64,000 nt of DNA from Betaproteobacteria bacterium (GTDB taxonomy: Bacteria; Pseudomonadota; Gammaproteobacteria; Burkholderiales; SG8-39). A program made the translations under genes and the position numbers. Positions 38,740 to 47,271 of this stretch are shown here, piece by piece (position 1 is the first letter of the stretch; each line of letters starts with the position of its first letter). The stretch lies in assembly GCA_005881575.1 (NCBI GenBank), contig VBCA01000009.1, positions 1 to 64,000 on the forward strand, in the 5' to 3' direction. Below the pieces are notes generated by a model that did no database searches, was not told where the DNA came from, and saw nothing but the letters and a program-made list of their open reading frames with translations.

Positions 38740-40949
38740 TGAAAAAGCGCGACATCGCGCGCGCAACCGACCCTCATCGCGAGCGCGAAGCGTCGCGCTA
38801 CGAGCATCCGATCCCGAGCCGCGAGTTCATTCTGCGAACGCTCGCTGAAGCCGGCGTGCCGCTCACCGACGAAGAGCTCGCCCAGCGCCTCGCGATCAAG
38901 CCGAAGGAGCGCGATGCGTTCGCGAAGCGTCTCGGGGCGATGGAACGCGAGGGCCAGATCCTGCGCAATCGCAAGGGCGCGATCCTGGTCGCCGCCAAGC
39001 TCGATCTCGTCGCCGGGCGCGTCGAGGGCCATCCCGACGGCTACGGCTTCGTGATCGCCGAGGAGGGCGCGGACCTGTACCTCAGCCCGCACGAGATGCG
39101 AAAAGTCCTCCACGGCGATCGCGTGATGGTGCGCGAGTCGGGCGTGGACAGGCGCGGGCGCAAGGAAGGGACGATCGTCGAGGTCATCGAGCGCGTCAAT
39201 GCCCGAGTGGTGGGACGCCTGCACGGGGAGCGCGGCTTCCTCTTCGTTCAGCCCGCGGAGCGGCGCATCAGCCAGACCGTCCTCATCGCGCCCGAGGACG
39301 CGGGCGGTGCGCGAACCGGCCAGGTCGTCGTCGCCGAATTGACCGTGCAGCCCGATGGCCGCACCCAGCCGATCGGCCGCGTCGTCGAGGTGCTGGGAGA
39401 GGCCGCCGATCCCGGGATCGAAATCGAGATCGCGCTCAGGAAGCACGAATTGCCGTTCAAGTTCTCGGCGCAGGCCGAGGCGCTCGCCGCGAAGTTTCCG
39501 CCCGTGCCGCGTCCGGACGACGTTGCCGGCCGGGAGGATTTGCGATCGCTCGAGCTCGTGACCATCGACGGCGAAACGGCGCGGGATTTCGACGACGCCG
39601 TGTACTGCGAAAAGACGAGCGAGGGGTTTCGGCTCGTCGTCGCCATCGCAGACGTGAGCCACTACGTGCGTGACGGCGAGGCACTCGACCTGGAGGCGCG
39701 TGAGCGCGGCAACTCGGTTTACTTTCCCCGCCGGGTCATCCCGATGCTGCCCGAGCGGCTCTCCAACGGCCTGTGCTCGCTCAACGCCGAAGTCGACCGC
39801 TTGTGCATGGTCTGCGACATGACGATCGGCGCGAGGGGCAAGATCGGCCCGTATCGCTTCTATCCTGCGGTCATGCGCTCGCGCGCGAGGCTCACTTATA
39901 CCTCGGTGGCCGCGGCCCTTGCCGATCCGAAGGGCGAGGCAGCGCGGAAGCTCAAGAGCCTCCTGGCTCGTTTGCAGGTCTTGAACGAAGTGTTCACGGC
40001 ACTGCTCAAGGCGCGGGAGGAGCGCGGCGCGATCGATTTTGAGACGATCGAAACCCAGTTCGTCTTCGACGGCGAGGGGCGTCTTATGCGCATCGAAAAG
40101 GTCGAGCGCAACGACGCCCACCGCATCATCGAGGAGTGCATGCTCGCCGCGAACGTCTGCGCCTCGGACATCCTCTCCAAGCGCAAACATCCGGCGCTGT
40201 ACCGCGTTCACGAAGGCCCGACACCGGAGAAGCTGAAGAGCCTGCGCGAGTTTCTCAAGGGATTCGGCCTCGCGCTCGACGGCGGGGACAAGCCCACTGC
40301 GAAACACTACGCGAAGCTGCTCGAAACCGTGCGCAAGCGTCCGGACGTGCAGCTGCTCCAGACGGTGCTCCTGCGCTCGCTGCAGCAGGCGCAGTACAGC
40401 CCCGAGAACGTCGGCCACTTCGGGCTCGCCTACGAGCACTACACGCACTTCACTTCGCCCATCCGGCGCTATCCGGATCTGCTCGTCCATCGCGCCATCA
40501 AGACGGTGCTCTCGGGCGGGCGCTACAACCCCGGCAACTGGGCGGAGCTGGGCAGCCACTGCTCGCAGACGGAGCGTCGCGCGGACGATGCCACTCGCGA
40601 GGTTGCAGCCTGGCTGAAGTGCTATTACATGCGCGACCGCGTGGGCGAAGAGTTCGAAGGCTCGGTTTCGGCGGTGACGAGCTTCGGCATCTTCGTGGCG
40701 CTCGACGAATTCTACGTCGAGGGGCTGGTGCACATCTCCGAGCTCGGGCAGGACTATTTCCACTTCGACGCGACCCGGCATCAATTGATCGGGGATCGCA
40801 CACGGAAACAGTACCGTCTGGCCGACAGGGTGAAGGTCAGGATCGTCCGGGCGGATCTCGAGACGAGCCGGATCGATTTCGTGCTCGCGGGAGAACCTGC
40901 GGGCCGCCCGCGACGCGTTCGCTCGCTGCGCCGACGCGCGAGATCGTAA
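38739..40949 (+). CDS. rnr: Ribonuclease R
   Basis: The 736-residue 3'-5' exoribonuclease has an N-terminal winged-helix region (IPSREFILRTLAEAGVPLT in part), cold-shock domains (GYGFVIAEEGADLYLS, GFLFVQPAER) and the RNB catalytic core. The core includes DFDDAVYCEK, ADVSHYV, NSVYFPRRVIPMLPERLSNG and HFTSPIRRYPDLLVHR; a C-terminal S1 domain (FEGSVSAVTSFGIFVAL) and a basic tail follow. ATG 38739 is 13 bp from AGGAAAG; TTG 38733 is better spaced (7 bp) and may be the true start. It precedes rlmB, as is common. Confidence 0.96.
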   Translation: MKKRDIARATDPHREREASRYEHPIPSREFILRTLAEAGVPLTDEELAQRLAIKPKERDAFAKRLGAMEREGQILRNRKGAILVAAKLDLVAGRVEGHPDGYGFVIAEEGADLYLSPHEMRKVLHGDRVMVRESGVDRRGRKEGTIVEVIERVNARVVGRLHGERGFLFVQPAERRISQTVLIAPEDAGGARTGQVVVAELTVQPDGRTQPIGRVVEVLGEAADPGIEIEIALRKHELPFKFSAQAEALAAKFPPVPRPDDVAGREDLRSLELVTIDGETARDFDDAVYCEKTSEGFRLVVAIADVSHYVRDGEALDLEARERGNSVYFPRRVIPMLPERLSNGLCSLNAEVDRLCMVCDMTIGARGKIGPYRFYPAVMRSRARLTYTSVAAALADPKGEAARKLKSLLARLQVLNEVFTALLKAREERGAIDFETIETQFVFDGEGRLMRIEKVERNDAHRIIEECMLAANVCASDILSKRKHPALYRVHEGPTPEKLKSLREFLKGFGLALDGGDKPTAKHYAKLLETVRKRPDVQLLQTVLLRSLQQAQYSPENVGHFGLAYEHYTHFTSPIRRYPDLLVHRAIKTVLSGGRYNPGNWAELGSHCSQTERRADDATREVAAWLKCYYMRDRVGEEFEGSVSAVTSFGIFVALDEFYVEGLVHISELGQDYFHFDATRHQLIGDRTRKQYRLADRVKVRIVRADLETSRIDFVLAGEPAGRPRRVRSLRRRARS

Positions 40950-40961
40950 GCGTAGCGCAGG

Positions 40962-41702
40962 ATGAAGCCGACTCGCGCCATTTTCGGATTTCACGCGGTG
41001 CTTGCGCGGCTCCGCGCCGATGCGGCGTCTGTGACGGAAATCTATCTCGATGAAGGCCGCAAGGACGCGCGTGCGAGAGACCTCGTCCTCGCCGCGGAAA
41101 AAGCCGGCGTCTCGCTCATGCGCGTTCCGACCAAGCGCCTGGACGGTTTCTACGGGGGCGGCCGCCACCAGGGCGTGGTGGCCATGGCGTTTGACAAGCC
41201 GGCGCGGGAAAGCCTGGACGACCTGCTCGACTCGGTAAAGGAAGCGCCGCTTCTGCTGGTGCTCGACGGCGTGACCGATCCGCACAACCTCGGGGCCTGT
41301 TTGCGGGTCGCGGACGCCGCCGGTGCCCATGCGGTGATCGCGCCCAAGGACCGTGCCGCGGGCATCAGCGCGGCGGTATCCAAAGTGGCGAGCGGCGCGG
41401 CCGAATCGGTGCCGTATTACATGGTGACGAACCTCGCCCGCATGCTGGACGAATTGAAGGAGCGCGACATCTGGATCGTCGGCGCGGACGAGCGCGCGGA
41501 AAAGACGCTCTACGAATCGGAGCTGCCCGCGGCGATCGCGTGGGTGCTGGGCGCAGAAAGCGAGGGCATGCGCCGACTCACGCGCGAGCGCTGCGACCTC
41601 CTGGTGCGCATCCCTATGCTCGGGAGCGTCGAGAGCCTGAACGTCTCGGTGGCGAGCGGCGTGTGTCTGTTCGAGTCGCGGAGGCGGCGCGCCGTCGCTT
41701 GA
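40962..41702 (+). CDS. rlmB: 23S rRNA (guanosine-2251-2'-O)-methyltransferase RlmB
   Basis: The 246-residue SPOUT methyltransferase shows the N-terminal substrate-binding domain (IFGFHAVLARL, GRHQGVVAMAF-like GGRHQGVVAM) and the knotted catalytic domain: LVLDGVTDPHNLGACLR in part, WVLGAESEGMRRLT, and IPMLGSVESLNVSVASGV. It follows rnr by 12 bp. Its last 89 bp overlap a small minus-strand gene. Confidence 0.95.
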   Translation: MKPTRAIFGFHAVLARLRADAASVTEIYLDEGRKDARARDLVLAAEKAGVSLMRVPTKRLDGFYGGGRHQGVVAMAFDKPARESLDDLLDSVKEAPLLLVLDGVTDPHNLGACLRVADAAGAHAVIAPKDRAAGISAAVSKVASGAAESVPYYMVTNLARMLDELKERDIWIVGADERAEKTLYESELPAAIAWVLGAESEGMRRLTRERCDLLVRIPMLGSVESLNVSVASGVCLFESRRRRAVA

Positions 41703-41958
41703 CGGGGGCACGGCGTTCCAGTGCCGCCGCGATTTCCTCGATTTCCGACGCGGCGCTGTTCGATTTTCTGAACGGCACGGCGGCCCTGCCGTACCAGTAG
41801 CGCGCGTTGGCCAGGTCGCCTTCGATGCGGTGCAGGAGCCCGTGGATGCGAAAGGCGAGCTTGTCGCGCATGCCCATGACGATCGCGTGGGCCTTGTTCC
41901 ATTCGTTCTTGCGCAGATGCGAAAGAACCCTGAGATGCTTGCCGGCCGACCGGCTCAT
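41614..41958 (-). CDS. Small conserved protein of unknown function
   Basis: The 114-residue reading frame has a protein-like core, KNEWNKAHAIVMGMRDKLAF followed by GLLHRIEGDLANARYWYGRA, which resembles a family of short uncharacterised proteobacterial proteins with the HRxEGDxxNAxYWYxRA pattern. The last 35 residues are Arg/Ser-rich and lie antisense to the rlmB 3' end, so this tail is probably shaped by the overlap. It is 33 bp downstream of the M28 peptidase on the same strand. No signal peptide or membrane segment is visible. Confidence 0.6.
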   Translation of the reverse strand: MSRSAGKHLRVLSHLRKNEWNKAHAIVMGMRDKLAFRIHGLLHRIEGDLANARYWYGRAAVPFRKSNSAASEIEEIAAALERRAPVKRRRAASATRTDTRRSPPRRSGSRRSRA

Positions 41959-41991
41959 GAATCTTGCGCGTGAAATTTTCAGCTCCGACCG

Positions 41992-43197
41992 TCACTTCTT
42001 CAGCGCCGCGCCCGCCAACCGGGCGATCGCCGCCAACGTCGTCTGCGCCGCGTTCAGCCCGAGCCGAAAATCCTTGTCGGAGTACGTGGAGTAGCGATCC
42101 GTGGGCTGGTGCCAGTGGGGATTCCATCCGGCGCCAATCTGCATTCCTCGCTCGTTTTCACGAACGCTGATAGCAGGAACGAGATCCATGAAAGGCGTGG
42201 AGTCCGTATTGGTCATGTGGTGCCCCACCGCGGCGGGATAATCGGTGGCGTATTTCTCGTTCGCGTCCCGGAAGAAGAAAGCCAGCCTCATCGCCTGATC
42301 GGAAAACTTCGCAGTGGACTGGAATTCCACATTGACGTCCGCCTCCGGCCGCTGCTCCGGGCCGAGCGTGCCGTCGGCCCGGGGCATGCCGTGGTCGAAC
42401 AGCACCATGTCGTGCTGGACCATGCCAAGCCACCGCGGTTCCGGATACCGGCCCGATCCAAGGGGATCCTCGATTCCCTGGAGCGCGGCCCGCTGCGCGA
42501 CGTAGGCGCGGGCGCCGTGAAGGCCGGTTTCCTCGTTGTTCCAGAGCGCGAACCGGATCGATCGCTCCGTCCGCACATCGGGACTGTTCAACACGCGCGC
42601 CAGCTCCATGACCAACGCCGTTCCCGAACCGTCGTCATCGGCGGCCTCGCCCCAGCCGATTCCGTCCATGTGGGCGCTGATGAGGTACATCTCGTCGGGC
42701 CGCGTCGCACCGATTTTCGTGCAGTAAACTTCCTCGCGCGGGCCGGGAGTGCTTGGCTGCGAGTCGAGCTCGCGCAGCTTCGCATCGGGTTGCGCTTCAG
42801 GATCGTCGTTCACGCCCGTGGGCACCGCAATGCCGCGGATTCGCGCGCCTCCGGAGCCGGCGCGGATTTCCCCGCTGGCCACGGGAATGGGCGCGCGGTT
42901 CTTCAGTCGAAATTGCGGCTCCGGCGCGTTGTACTCGTACTTGATGCGAGCGGTATTGCAGCCGAAGCTCTTCAGCTGGCGTTCGATCCAGTCGATCGCT
43001 GCGCGATTGCGATCCGTTCCCTGCCGCCGATCGCCGAATTCGGTCAGGCTTTTGATCGTCGCCTTGTACCTCTCCAGTTCGAGCCGCCCGACCAGGACCC
43101 TGACAGGGTCGTCGGCCGCAGTACCCTGGCCGAACGCGAACGGGCACAGCACTGTGATCAACCCGCAGACTGCACCGATGAATAGGTTCGAGCGCAT
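41992..43197 (-). CDS. Secreted M28-family zinc peptidase
   Basis: The 401-residue protein has an N-terminal signal peptide (about 1-23, ending FAFGQ) and an M28 aminopeptidase-like domain. Metal and catalytic regions visible are ISAHMDGIGWGEAADDDGSGTA (in part: the His, the Asp and the DDDGSG segment), ALWNNEETGLHGA (the Glu-Glu pair), HHMTNTDSTPF and HWHQPTDRYSTY. It likely hydrolyses peptides in the periplasm or outside. It is transcribed away from rpsF, with a 258-bp divergent gap. Confidence 0.85.
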   Translation of the reverse strand: MRSNLFIGAVCGLITVLCPFAFGQGTAADDPVRVLVGRLELERYKATIKSLTEFGDRRQGTDRNRAAIDWIERQLKSFGCNTARIKYEYNAPEPQFRLKNRAPIPVASGEIRAGSGGARIRGIAVPTGVNDDPEAQPDAKLRELDSQPSTPGPREEVYCTKIGATRPDEMYLISAHMDGIGWGEAADDDGSGTALVMELARVLNSPDVRTERSIRFALWNNEETGLHGARAYVAQRAALQGIEDPLGSGRYPEPRWLGMVQHDMVLFDHGMPRADGTLGPEQRPEADVNVEFQSTAKFSDQAMRLAFFFRDANEKYATDYPAAVGHHMTNTDSTPFMDLVPAISVRENERGMQIGAGWNPHWHQPTDRYSTYSDKDFRLGLNAAQTTLAAIARLAGAALKK

Positions 43198-43305
43198 GAC
43201 CTGTCCTTCCCGAAATGGTCAGCAAAACAGCCGGATATCATAGCTTCGTTCGCTTGTCCCTATGCGATACGGCCTGTGCAAAGGCGATGGTGCAGCGCGA
43301 GGGTC

Positions 43306-43335
43306 TTGCTCCGCAGCCCCCGATTCGGTTAGAAT
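43306..43335 (+). promoter_or_regulatory. Candidate rpsF operon promoter
   Basis: TTGCTC (43306-43311), an 18-bp spacer and TAGAAT (43330-43335) would start transcription near 43342, just before a strong hairpin. Both hexamers keep most consensus bases. Confidence 0.45.
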
Positions 43336-43347
43336 TCAATCACTTTG

Positions 43348-43374
43348 ACGACCGCTTCGGCGGTCGTTTGTTTT
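43348..43374 (+). promoter_or_regulatory. Leader hairpin with T-rich tail upstream of rpsF (possible attenuator)
   Basis: An 8-bp perfect stem ACGACCGC/GCGGTCGT with a TTCG tetraloop (43348-43367) is followed by TTGTTTT (43368-43374). No plus-strand gene ends nearby (rlmB stops at 41702), so this is not an ordinary gene-end terminator. It lies at the predicted 5' end of the rpsF mRNA, 82 bp before the ATG, where ribosomal-protein autoregulation commonly acts. Confidence 0.55.
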
Positions 43375-43455
43375 GGACCGCCAACCCTGCCGCACCTATT
43401 TCCGCCGCGTCGCGACGGTGGATCGAGCGGGCGGCTTTATCCATAGGGAGCTTGC

Positions 43456-43866
43456 ATGCGACATTACGAACTGTGCTTCATCGTCCATCCGGACCAGAGC
43501 GAGCAGGTGCCGGCGATGATCGAGCGCTACCGCGCCACGGTCACCTCGAAAAACGGCAAGATCCACCGGCTCGAGGACTGGGGCCGCCGCCAGCTCGCTT
43601 TTCCACTCTCCAAGGTCCACAAGGCGCACTACGTGCTCATGAATATCGAGTGCGACAACGAGACGCTTACCGAGCTGGAGCATTCGTTCAAGTTCAACGA
43701 CGCGGTGCTGCGGCACCTGATCATAAGAATGGAACGCGCGTGGACGACGCCTTCGCCGATGATGAAGGAAGAAAAGGCGAAGTCGGTCCTCGGCCCGGGC
43801 GAGGCTCCGCGCGGCGAAGCGCCGCGCACCGAGACGGCCAAGCCCGCAGAGCCGGCGAGCGCTTGA
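43456..43866 (+). CDS. rpsF: 30S ribosomal protein S6
   Basis: The 136-residue protein matches bS6: [21 protein letters not shown] in part, the [17 protein letters not shown] strand, HYVLMNIE, and a C-terminal Ala/Glu/Pro-rich tail. It binds the central domain of 16S rRNA with S18. The ATG follows GGGAGCTTGC. It starts the canonical rpsF-priB-rpsR-rplI operon. Confidence 0.97.
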   Translation: MRHYELCFIVHPDQSEQVPAMIERYRATVTSKNGKIHRLEDWGRRQLAFPLSKVHKAHYVLMNIECDNETLTELEHSFKFNDAVLRHLIIRMERAWTTPSPMMKEEKAKSVLGPGEAPRGEAPRTETAKPAEPASA

Positions 43867-43869
43867 GAA

Positions 43870-44178
43870 TTGGCGCCAGCAAACCGGGTCACGGTCGCAG
43901 GCCGCCTGATCGAGCTGGATGCCCTGCGGTATACGCCTGCGGGCATCCCGATGCTGAAATTCAGGCTCCAGCACGATTCTGTGCAAACGGAAGCGGGCGG
44001 CGAGCGCAAGGTGAGTTTTGAGATGGCTGCGGTAGCCTTCGAGCGCGAGGCGAAGCTCCTCGCCGCCGCGAAGCTGGGAAGCCGCGTGAAAGTAAACGGG
44101 TTTCTTGCCGCAAGGAGCCGCTCCAGCCGGACGCCTTTGCTGCACGCGACACAGATCGAATTCGCAGAAGGAGACTAG
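43870..44178 (+). CDS. priB: Primosomal replication protein N
   Basis: The 102-residue OB-fold protein begins at TTG 43870, three bases after rpsF. It shows [28 protein letters not shown] and [15 protein letters not shown], typical of PriB, a single-stranded-DNA-binding partner of PriA in replication restart. Its position between rpsF and rpsR is diagnostic in beta- and gammaproteobacteria. Confidence 0.93.
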   Translation: MAPANRVTVAGRLIELDALRYTPAGIPMLKFRLQHDSVQTEAGGERKVSFEMAAVAFEREAKLLAAAKLGSRVKVNGFLAARSRSSRTPLLHATQIEFAEGD

Positions 44179-44180
44179 AC

Positions 44181-44489
44181 ATGCCCCCACCCAGAGGTCG
44201 AGGCGGCTTCGGAAAAGGCAAGGGAAAAGGCAAGGGTCGCGACGGCAAGCGCGAACAGAAAGGCTCGAAGCAGCTTTTCAAGCGCCGCAAGTTCTGCCGC
44301 TTCACCGCCGAGAAGATCGAGTGGATCGACTACAAGGACGTCGATCTTCTGAAGGACTTCATCGGCGAGAACGGTAAGATCATCCCGGCGCGGATCACCG
44401 GAACGCGCACTCACTACCAGCGCCAGCTCTCGGCGGCGGTCAAGCGCGCGCGCTACCTCGCCCTGATGCCGTACACCGACCTGCACTGA
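44181..44489 (+). CDS. rpsR: 30S ribosomal protein S18 with a Gly/Lys-rich N-terminal extension
   Basis: The C-terminal 75 residues are standard bS18: [21 protein letters not shown] in part, [21 protein letters not shown] in part, and [10 protein letters not shown]. The first 27 residues form a basic, low-complexity extension with [14 protein letters not shown]. coli S18 has 75 residues, so the extension is lineage-specific. The gene is two bases after priB. Confidence 0.96.
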   Translation: MPPPRGRGGFGKGKGKGKGRDGKREQKGSKQLFKRRKFCRFTAEKIEWIDYKDVDLLKDFIGENGKIIPARITGTRTHYQRQLSAAVKRARYLALMPYTDLH

Positions 44490-44499
44490 AGGAACAGCC

Positions 44500-44958
44500 A
44501 TGCAAGTCATTCTTCTGGAAAAAGTCGTCAACCTTGGCGGCCTGGGCGACGTGGTCAAGGTGAAGGACGGGTACGCCCGCAACTATCTTCTGCCGCAAGG
44601 CAAGGCGAAGCGGGCGACGCCGGAAAGCCTCGCCGAGTTCGAGAAGAAGCGCGCCGAGCTCGAGAAGGCCCAATCGGAAACCCTCGCGGCGGCCCAGGAA
44701 AAAGGCGCAAAGCTCGACGGTCTCATGGTCCAGATCACCCAGAAGGCCGGCGTCGACGGACATTTGTTCGGCTCGGTCACGAATTTCGACATCGTCGAGG
44801 CGCTCAAGGGGCAAGGGTTCGAGGTCGAGCGCTCCATGATTCGCCTGCCGCAGGGCCCCTTGAAAACGGTAGGAGATCACTCCGTCGCGGTCGCGTTGCA
44901 CACCGACGTCGTTGTCCACATCAAGATATCGGTGCTCGGAGAAACCCCGCAGCAGTAA
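44500..44958 (+). CDS. rplI: 50S ribosomal protein L9
   Basis: The 152-residue protein matches bL9: [21 protein letters not shown] in part, [15 protein letters not shown], a long connecting helix rich in Glu/Lys/Ala, and the C-terminal domain [21 protein letters not shown] in part. It ends the ribosomal operon and is followed by a clear terminator. Confidence 0.97.
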   Translation: MQVILLEKVVNLGGLGDVVKVKDGYARNYLLPQGKAKRATPESLAEFEKKRAELEKAQSETLAAAQEKGAKLDGLMVQITQKAGVDGHLFGSVTNFDIVEALKGQGFEVERSMIRLPQGPLKTVGDHSVAVALHTDVVVHIKISVLGETPQQ

Positions 44959-44983
44959 CGCGGGCGCAAGCCGTTGATACGGA

Positions 44984-45009
44984 AGGGCCGCGTCTGGCGG
45001 CTCTTTTTG
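44984..45009 (+). terminator. Intrinsic terminator after rplI
   Basis: An 8-bp stem (AGGGCCGC at 44984-44991 with GCGGCTCT at 44997-45004, one G-U pair) encloses a 5-base loop and runs into TTTTT. It lies 25 bp after the rplI stop and before dnaB. Confidence 0.85.
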
Positions 45010-45068
45010 TTTGTGCGTTTCTTTGCCGGACGCGGTAAAGTCTCCGCCACAGGTTTTCAAGCGCTTTC

Positions 45069-46460
45069 ATGGCTCAGCCCGTAACACAAACCAGCTCCGA
45101 TTCCCAGCTGCTGAATCTCAAGGTTCCGCCGCATTCGATCGACGCCGAGCAGTCGGTGCTGGGAGGCCTTCTGATCGACAACGGCGCCTTCGACAAAATC
45201 GGCGACGTCGTCACCGACGGCGATTTCTACCGGGACGATCACCGCCGCATCTTCCGCCACGTTTCCCGGCTGATCGAGCGCGGCAAGCCCGCCGACGTCG
45301 TCACGGTGGACGAGGCGATGAAGGCGAGCGAGGACAAGGACAAGACAGGCGGCATCACCTACCTCGCGGCCCTTGCCGGCAACACGCCCTCGGCGCACAA
45401 CGTGAGGCGCTACGCCGAGATCGTGCGCGAGTGCGCGGTCTTGCGGAAGCTGATCGAGGTCTCCACCGAGATCGCCGACAGCGCCTTGAACCGCATGGGC
45501 AAGGACGTCGGGCAGCTGCTCGACGAAGCCGAGTCCAAGGTCTTCCAGATCGCCGAAGCCGGGGCGAGGACGCGCCAGGGGTTCATGGAGATCCAGCCCC
45601 TGCTCACGCAGGTCATGGAACGCATCGACCTCCTGTATCACAAGGACAACCCTTCCGACATCACCGGCATTCCGACCGGCTACCGCGACCTCGATCGCGA
45701 GACCTCGGGGTTGCAGCCGGGCGACCTGATCATCATCGCCGGACGCCCCTCGATGGGAAAGACCGCGCTCGCGCTCAACATGGCCGAGCACGTCGCGGTG
45801 GAGAACAAGCTTCCCGTCGCCGTATTCAGCATGGAAATGTCGGGGACCCAGCTCGCGATGCGCATGCTGGGATCGATCGGGCGGCTGGATCAGCACAAGC
45901 TGCGCACCGGGAGACTCTCCGACGACGACTGGAACCGCCTCACCAACGCCGTCGGGAAGCTGCACGACGCGCCGATCCTCGTCGACGAATCGGGCGCTCT
46001 GAACGCGCTCGAGCTGCGCGCGCGCGCGCGGCGGCTGCACCGGCAGTACGGCTCGCTCGGCTTGATCGTGGTCGATTACCTCCAGCTGATGCAGGCGACG
46101 AGCGAAGGCGAGAACCGCGCCACCGAGATCTCCGAGATCTCTCGCTCGCTCAAGTCACTCGCCAAGGAGCTCAAGGTTCCCGTAGTGGCGCTGTCGCAGC
46201 TCTCCCGCGCGGTCGAGCAGCGTACCGGCCCGAAGCGCCCGATCATGTCGGACCTGCGCGAATCCGGCGCGATCGAGCAGGACGCCGACCTCATCCTCGC
46301 GATCTATCGCGAAGAGGTCTACACGCCGGACACACCCGAAAAGGGCGTGGCGGAAATCATCATTCTCAAGCAGCGCAACGGCCCCATCGGGACAGTCAAG
46401 CTGACCTTCCTCGGGGAATACACCCGCTTCGAGAATTACGCGCAGTCCGGCGCGTTCTAG
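45069..46460 (+). CDS. dnaB: Replicative DNA helicase DnaB
   Basis: The 463-residue hexameric 5'-3' helicase has the N-terminal DnaG-interacting domain (PPHSIDAEQSVLGGLLID), and the RecA-like domain with Walker A GRPSMGKTALAL, the FSMEMSGTQLAMRML motif, Walker B LIVVDYLQLM, and VPVVALSQLSRAVEQR. DnaB commonly follows the rpsF operon. The rplI terminator in between implies its own promoter, which I could not place with confidence. It ends four bases before the convergent phosphatase gene. Confidence 0.97.
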   Translation: MAQPVTQTSSDSQLLNLKVPPHSIDAEQSVLGGLLIDNGAFDKIGDVVTDGDFYRDDHRRIFRHVSRLIERGKPADVVTVDEAMKASEDKDKTGGITYLAALAGNTPSAHNVRRYAEIVRECAVLRKLIEVSTEIADSALNRMGKDVGQLLDEAESKVFQIAEAGARTRQGFMEIQPLLTQVMERIDLLYHKDNPSDITGIPTGYRDLDRETSGLQPGDLIIIAGRPSMGKTALALNMAEHVAVENKLPVAVFSMEMSGTQLAMRMLGSIGRLDQHKLRTGRLSDDDWNRLTNAVGKLHDAPILVDESGALNALELRARARRLHRQYGSLGLIVVDYLQLMQATSEGENRATEISEISRSLKSLAKELKVPVVALSQLSRAVEQRTGPKRPIMSDLRESGAIEQDADLILAIYREEVYTPDTPEKGVAEIIILKQRNGPIGTVKLTFLGEYTRFENYAQSGAF

Positions 46461-46464
46461 GTTT

Positions 46465-47106
46465 TCAGTTTCGCGCCGCGCTCGCGAGCGCGGCCCAGCG
46501 ATCGGCCGGTATTCTCGCGATGATCTGAAAGTCCGCGCCCAGCGGCCGGATCACGGCCGTTTCACCTTCGGCGAGATAGGGCGGACCGGCGATGCTGTAG
46601 AACGGATTGCCGTGGCTGATGACGGCGAGGTTGGCCCCGGCGGGTATCGGCGTGGCCAAGATCCGCCGCAGGGCCGCGTAGCGCTCCGCGTCCGCCGGAG
46701 CGCTCGGCCCCCCGCGCACTTCCTGCATTTTCTCCGCGCGTCCGAAGAGCAGCTGCGCCGTTTCCACCGTGCGGCAGAACGGACTCGCGAGAACGCGCTC
46801 CACGGGAATGCCCAGACGCCGGATTGCCGCAGCGACTATCCGCGCATCGGATCGGCCGCGGTCGATGAGATTGCGCTGATTGGCGCAATCCTCGAAGCTC
46901 TTCATTTTCTCGTCGTTCTGGCTGAAATCGGTCGCCGCATGACGGAAGTAGAGGATGTAGCCGCCTTTGCGCAGCTCTGCCAGCAATTGCGCGGGCGCAA
47001 TCTCGCGCGATGGAAGCGAACTGCGCTGCGGTTCAGCTGTCTGTGGGCGTGCGGGCGCCCAAAGCAGCAACGCGGCGAGCGCGAAGGCGAATCGGATTCT
47101 GTTCAT
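46465..47106 (-). CDS. Secreted histidine phosphatase family protein
   Basis: The 213-residue protein has a signal peptide (about 1-22, FAFALAALLLWAPARPQ). Its histidine-phosphatase domain carries the catalytic motif YFRHAATD (RHA instead of RHG), the block LASPFCRTVETAQLLFG and the second catalytic His in AVISHGNPF. It is probably periplasmic and its substrate is unknown. It is divergent from the FTR1 gene, sharing a 165-bp control region. Confidence 0.82.
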   Translation of the reverse strand: MNRIRFAFALAALLLWAPARPQTAEPQRSSLPSREIAPAQLLAELRKGGYILYFRHAATDFSQNDEKMKSFEDCANQRNLIDRGRSDARIVAAAIRRLGIPVERVLASPFCRTVETAQLLFGRAEKMQEVRGGPSAPADAERYAALRRILATPIPAGANLAVISHGNPFYSIAGPPYLAEGETAVIRPLGADFQIIARIPADRWAALASAARN

Positions 47107-47150
47107 CTGCGGCTACCGATTGTACGTGCGTAGCGTCGGCCCCAGCGTAT

Positions 47151-47179
47151 TTGACAGCAGTAATGAGAATGGTTATCAT
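47151..47179 (+). promoter_or_regulatory. FTR1-locus promoter
   Basis: TTGACA (47151-47156, perfect), a 17-bp spacer and TATCAT (47174-47179, five of six) form a near-consensus sigma-70 promoter starting transcription near 47187, about 85 bp before the FTR1 ATG. Confidence 0.75.
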
Positions 47180-47180
47180 T
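47162..47180 (+). promoter_or_regulatory. Fur box overlapping the FTR1 promoter
   Basis: The 19-bp site AATGAGAATGGTTATCATT contains the 7-1-7 inverted repeat TGAGAAT-G-GTTATCA, two mismatches from the ideal TGATAAT-N-ATTATCA. It covers the spacer and the -10 element, the classic place for Fur repression under iron sufficiency. Confidence 0.8.
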
Positions 47181-47271
47181 TGGCTATGCCATCGAGTCGG
47201 CAGCACAAATCTACGCTAAATCAAACGCGTAGATCCCGATCCGTTTAACACCCCGAGCGAGGAAAGTCTAA

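Noticed and set aside
38736-41711. 991-residue open frame on the minus strand opposite rnr and rlmB
   Set aside because: Composition is that of a complement of Ala/Arg/Glu-rich genes, it shows no motifs, and both opposing genes are firmly identified.
41510-42127. Alternative minus-strand frame overlapping the small gene and the M28 peptidase
   Set aside because: It overlaps both better-supported minus-strand genes in another frame and shows no conserved pattern.
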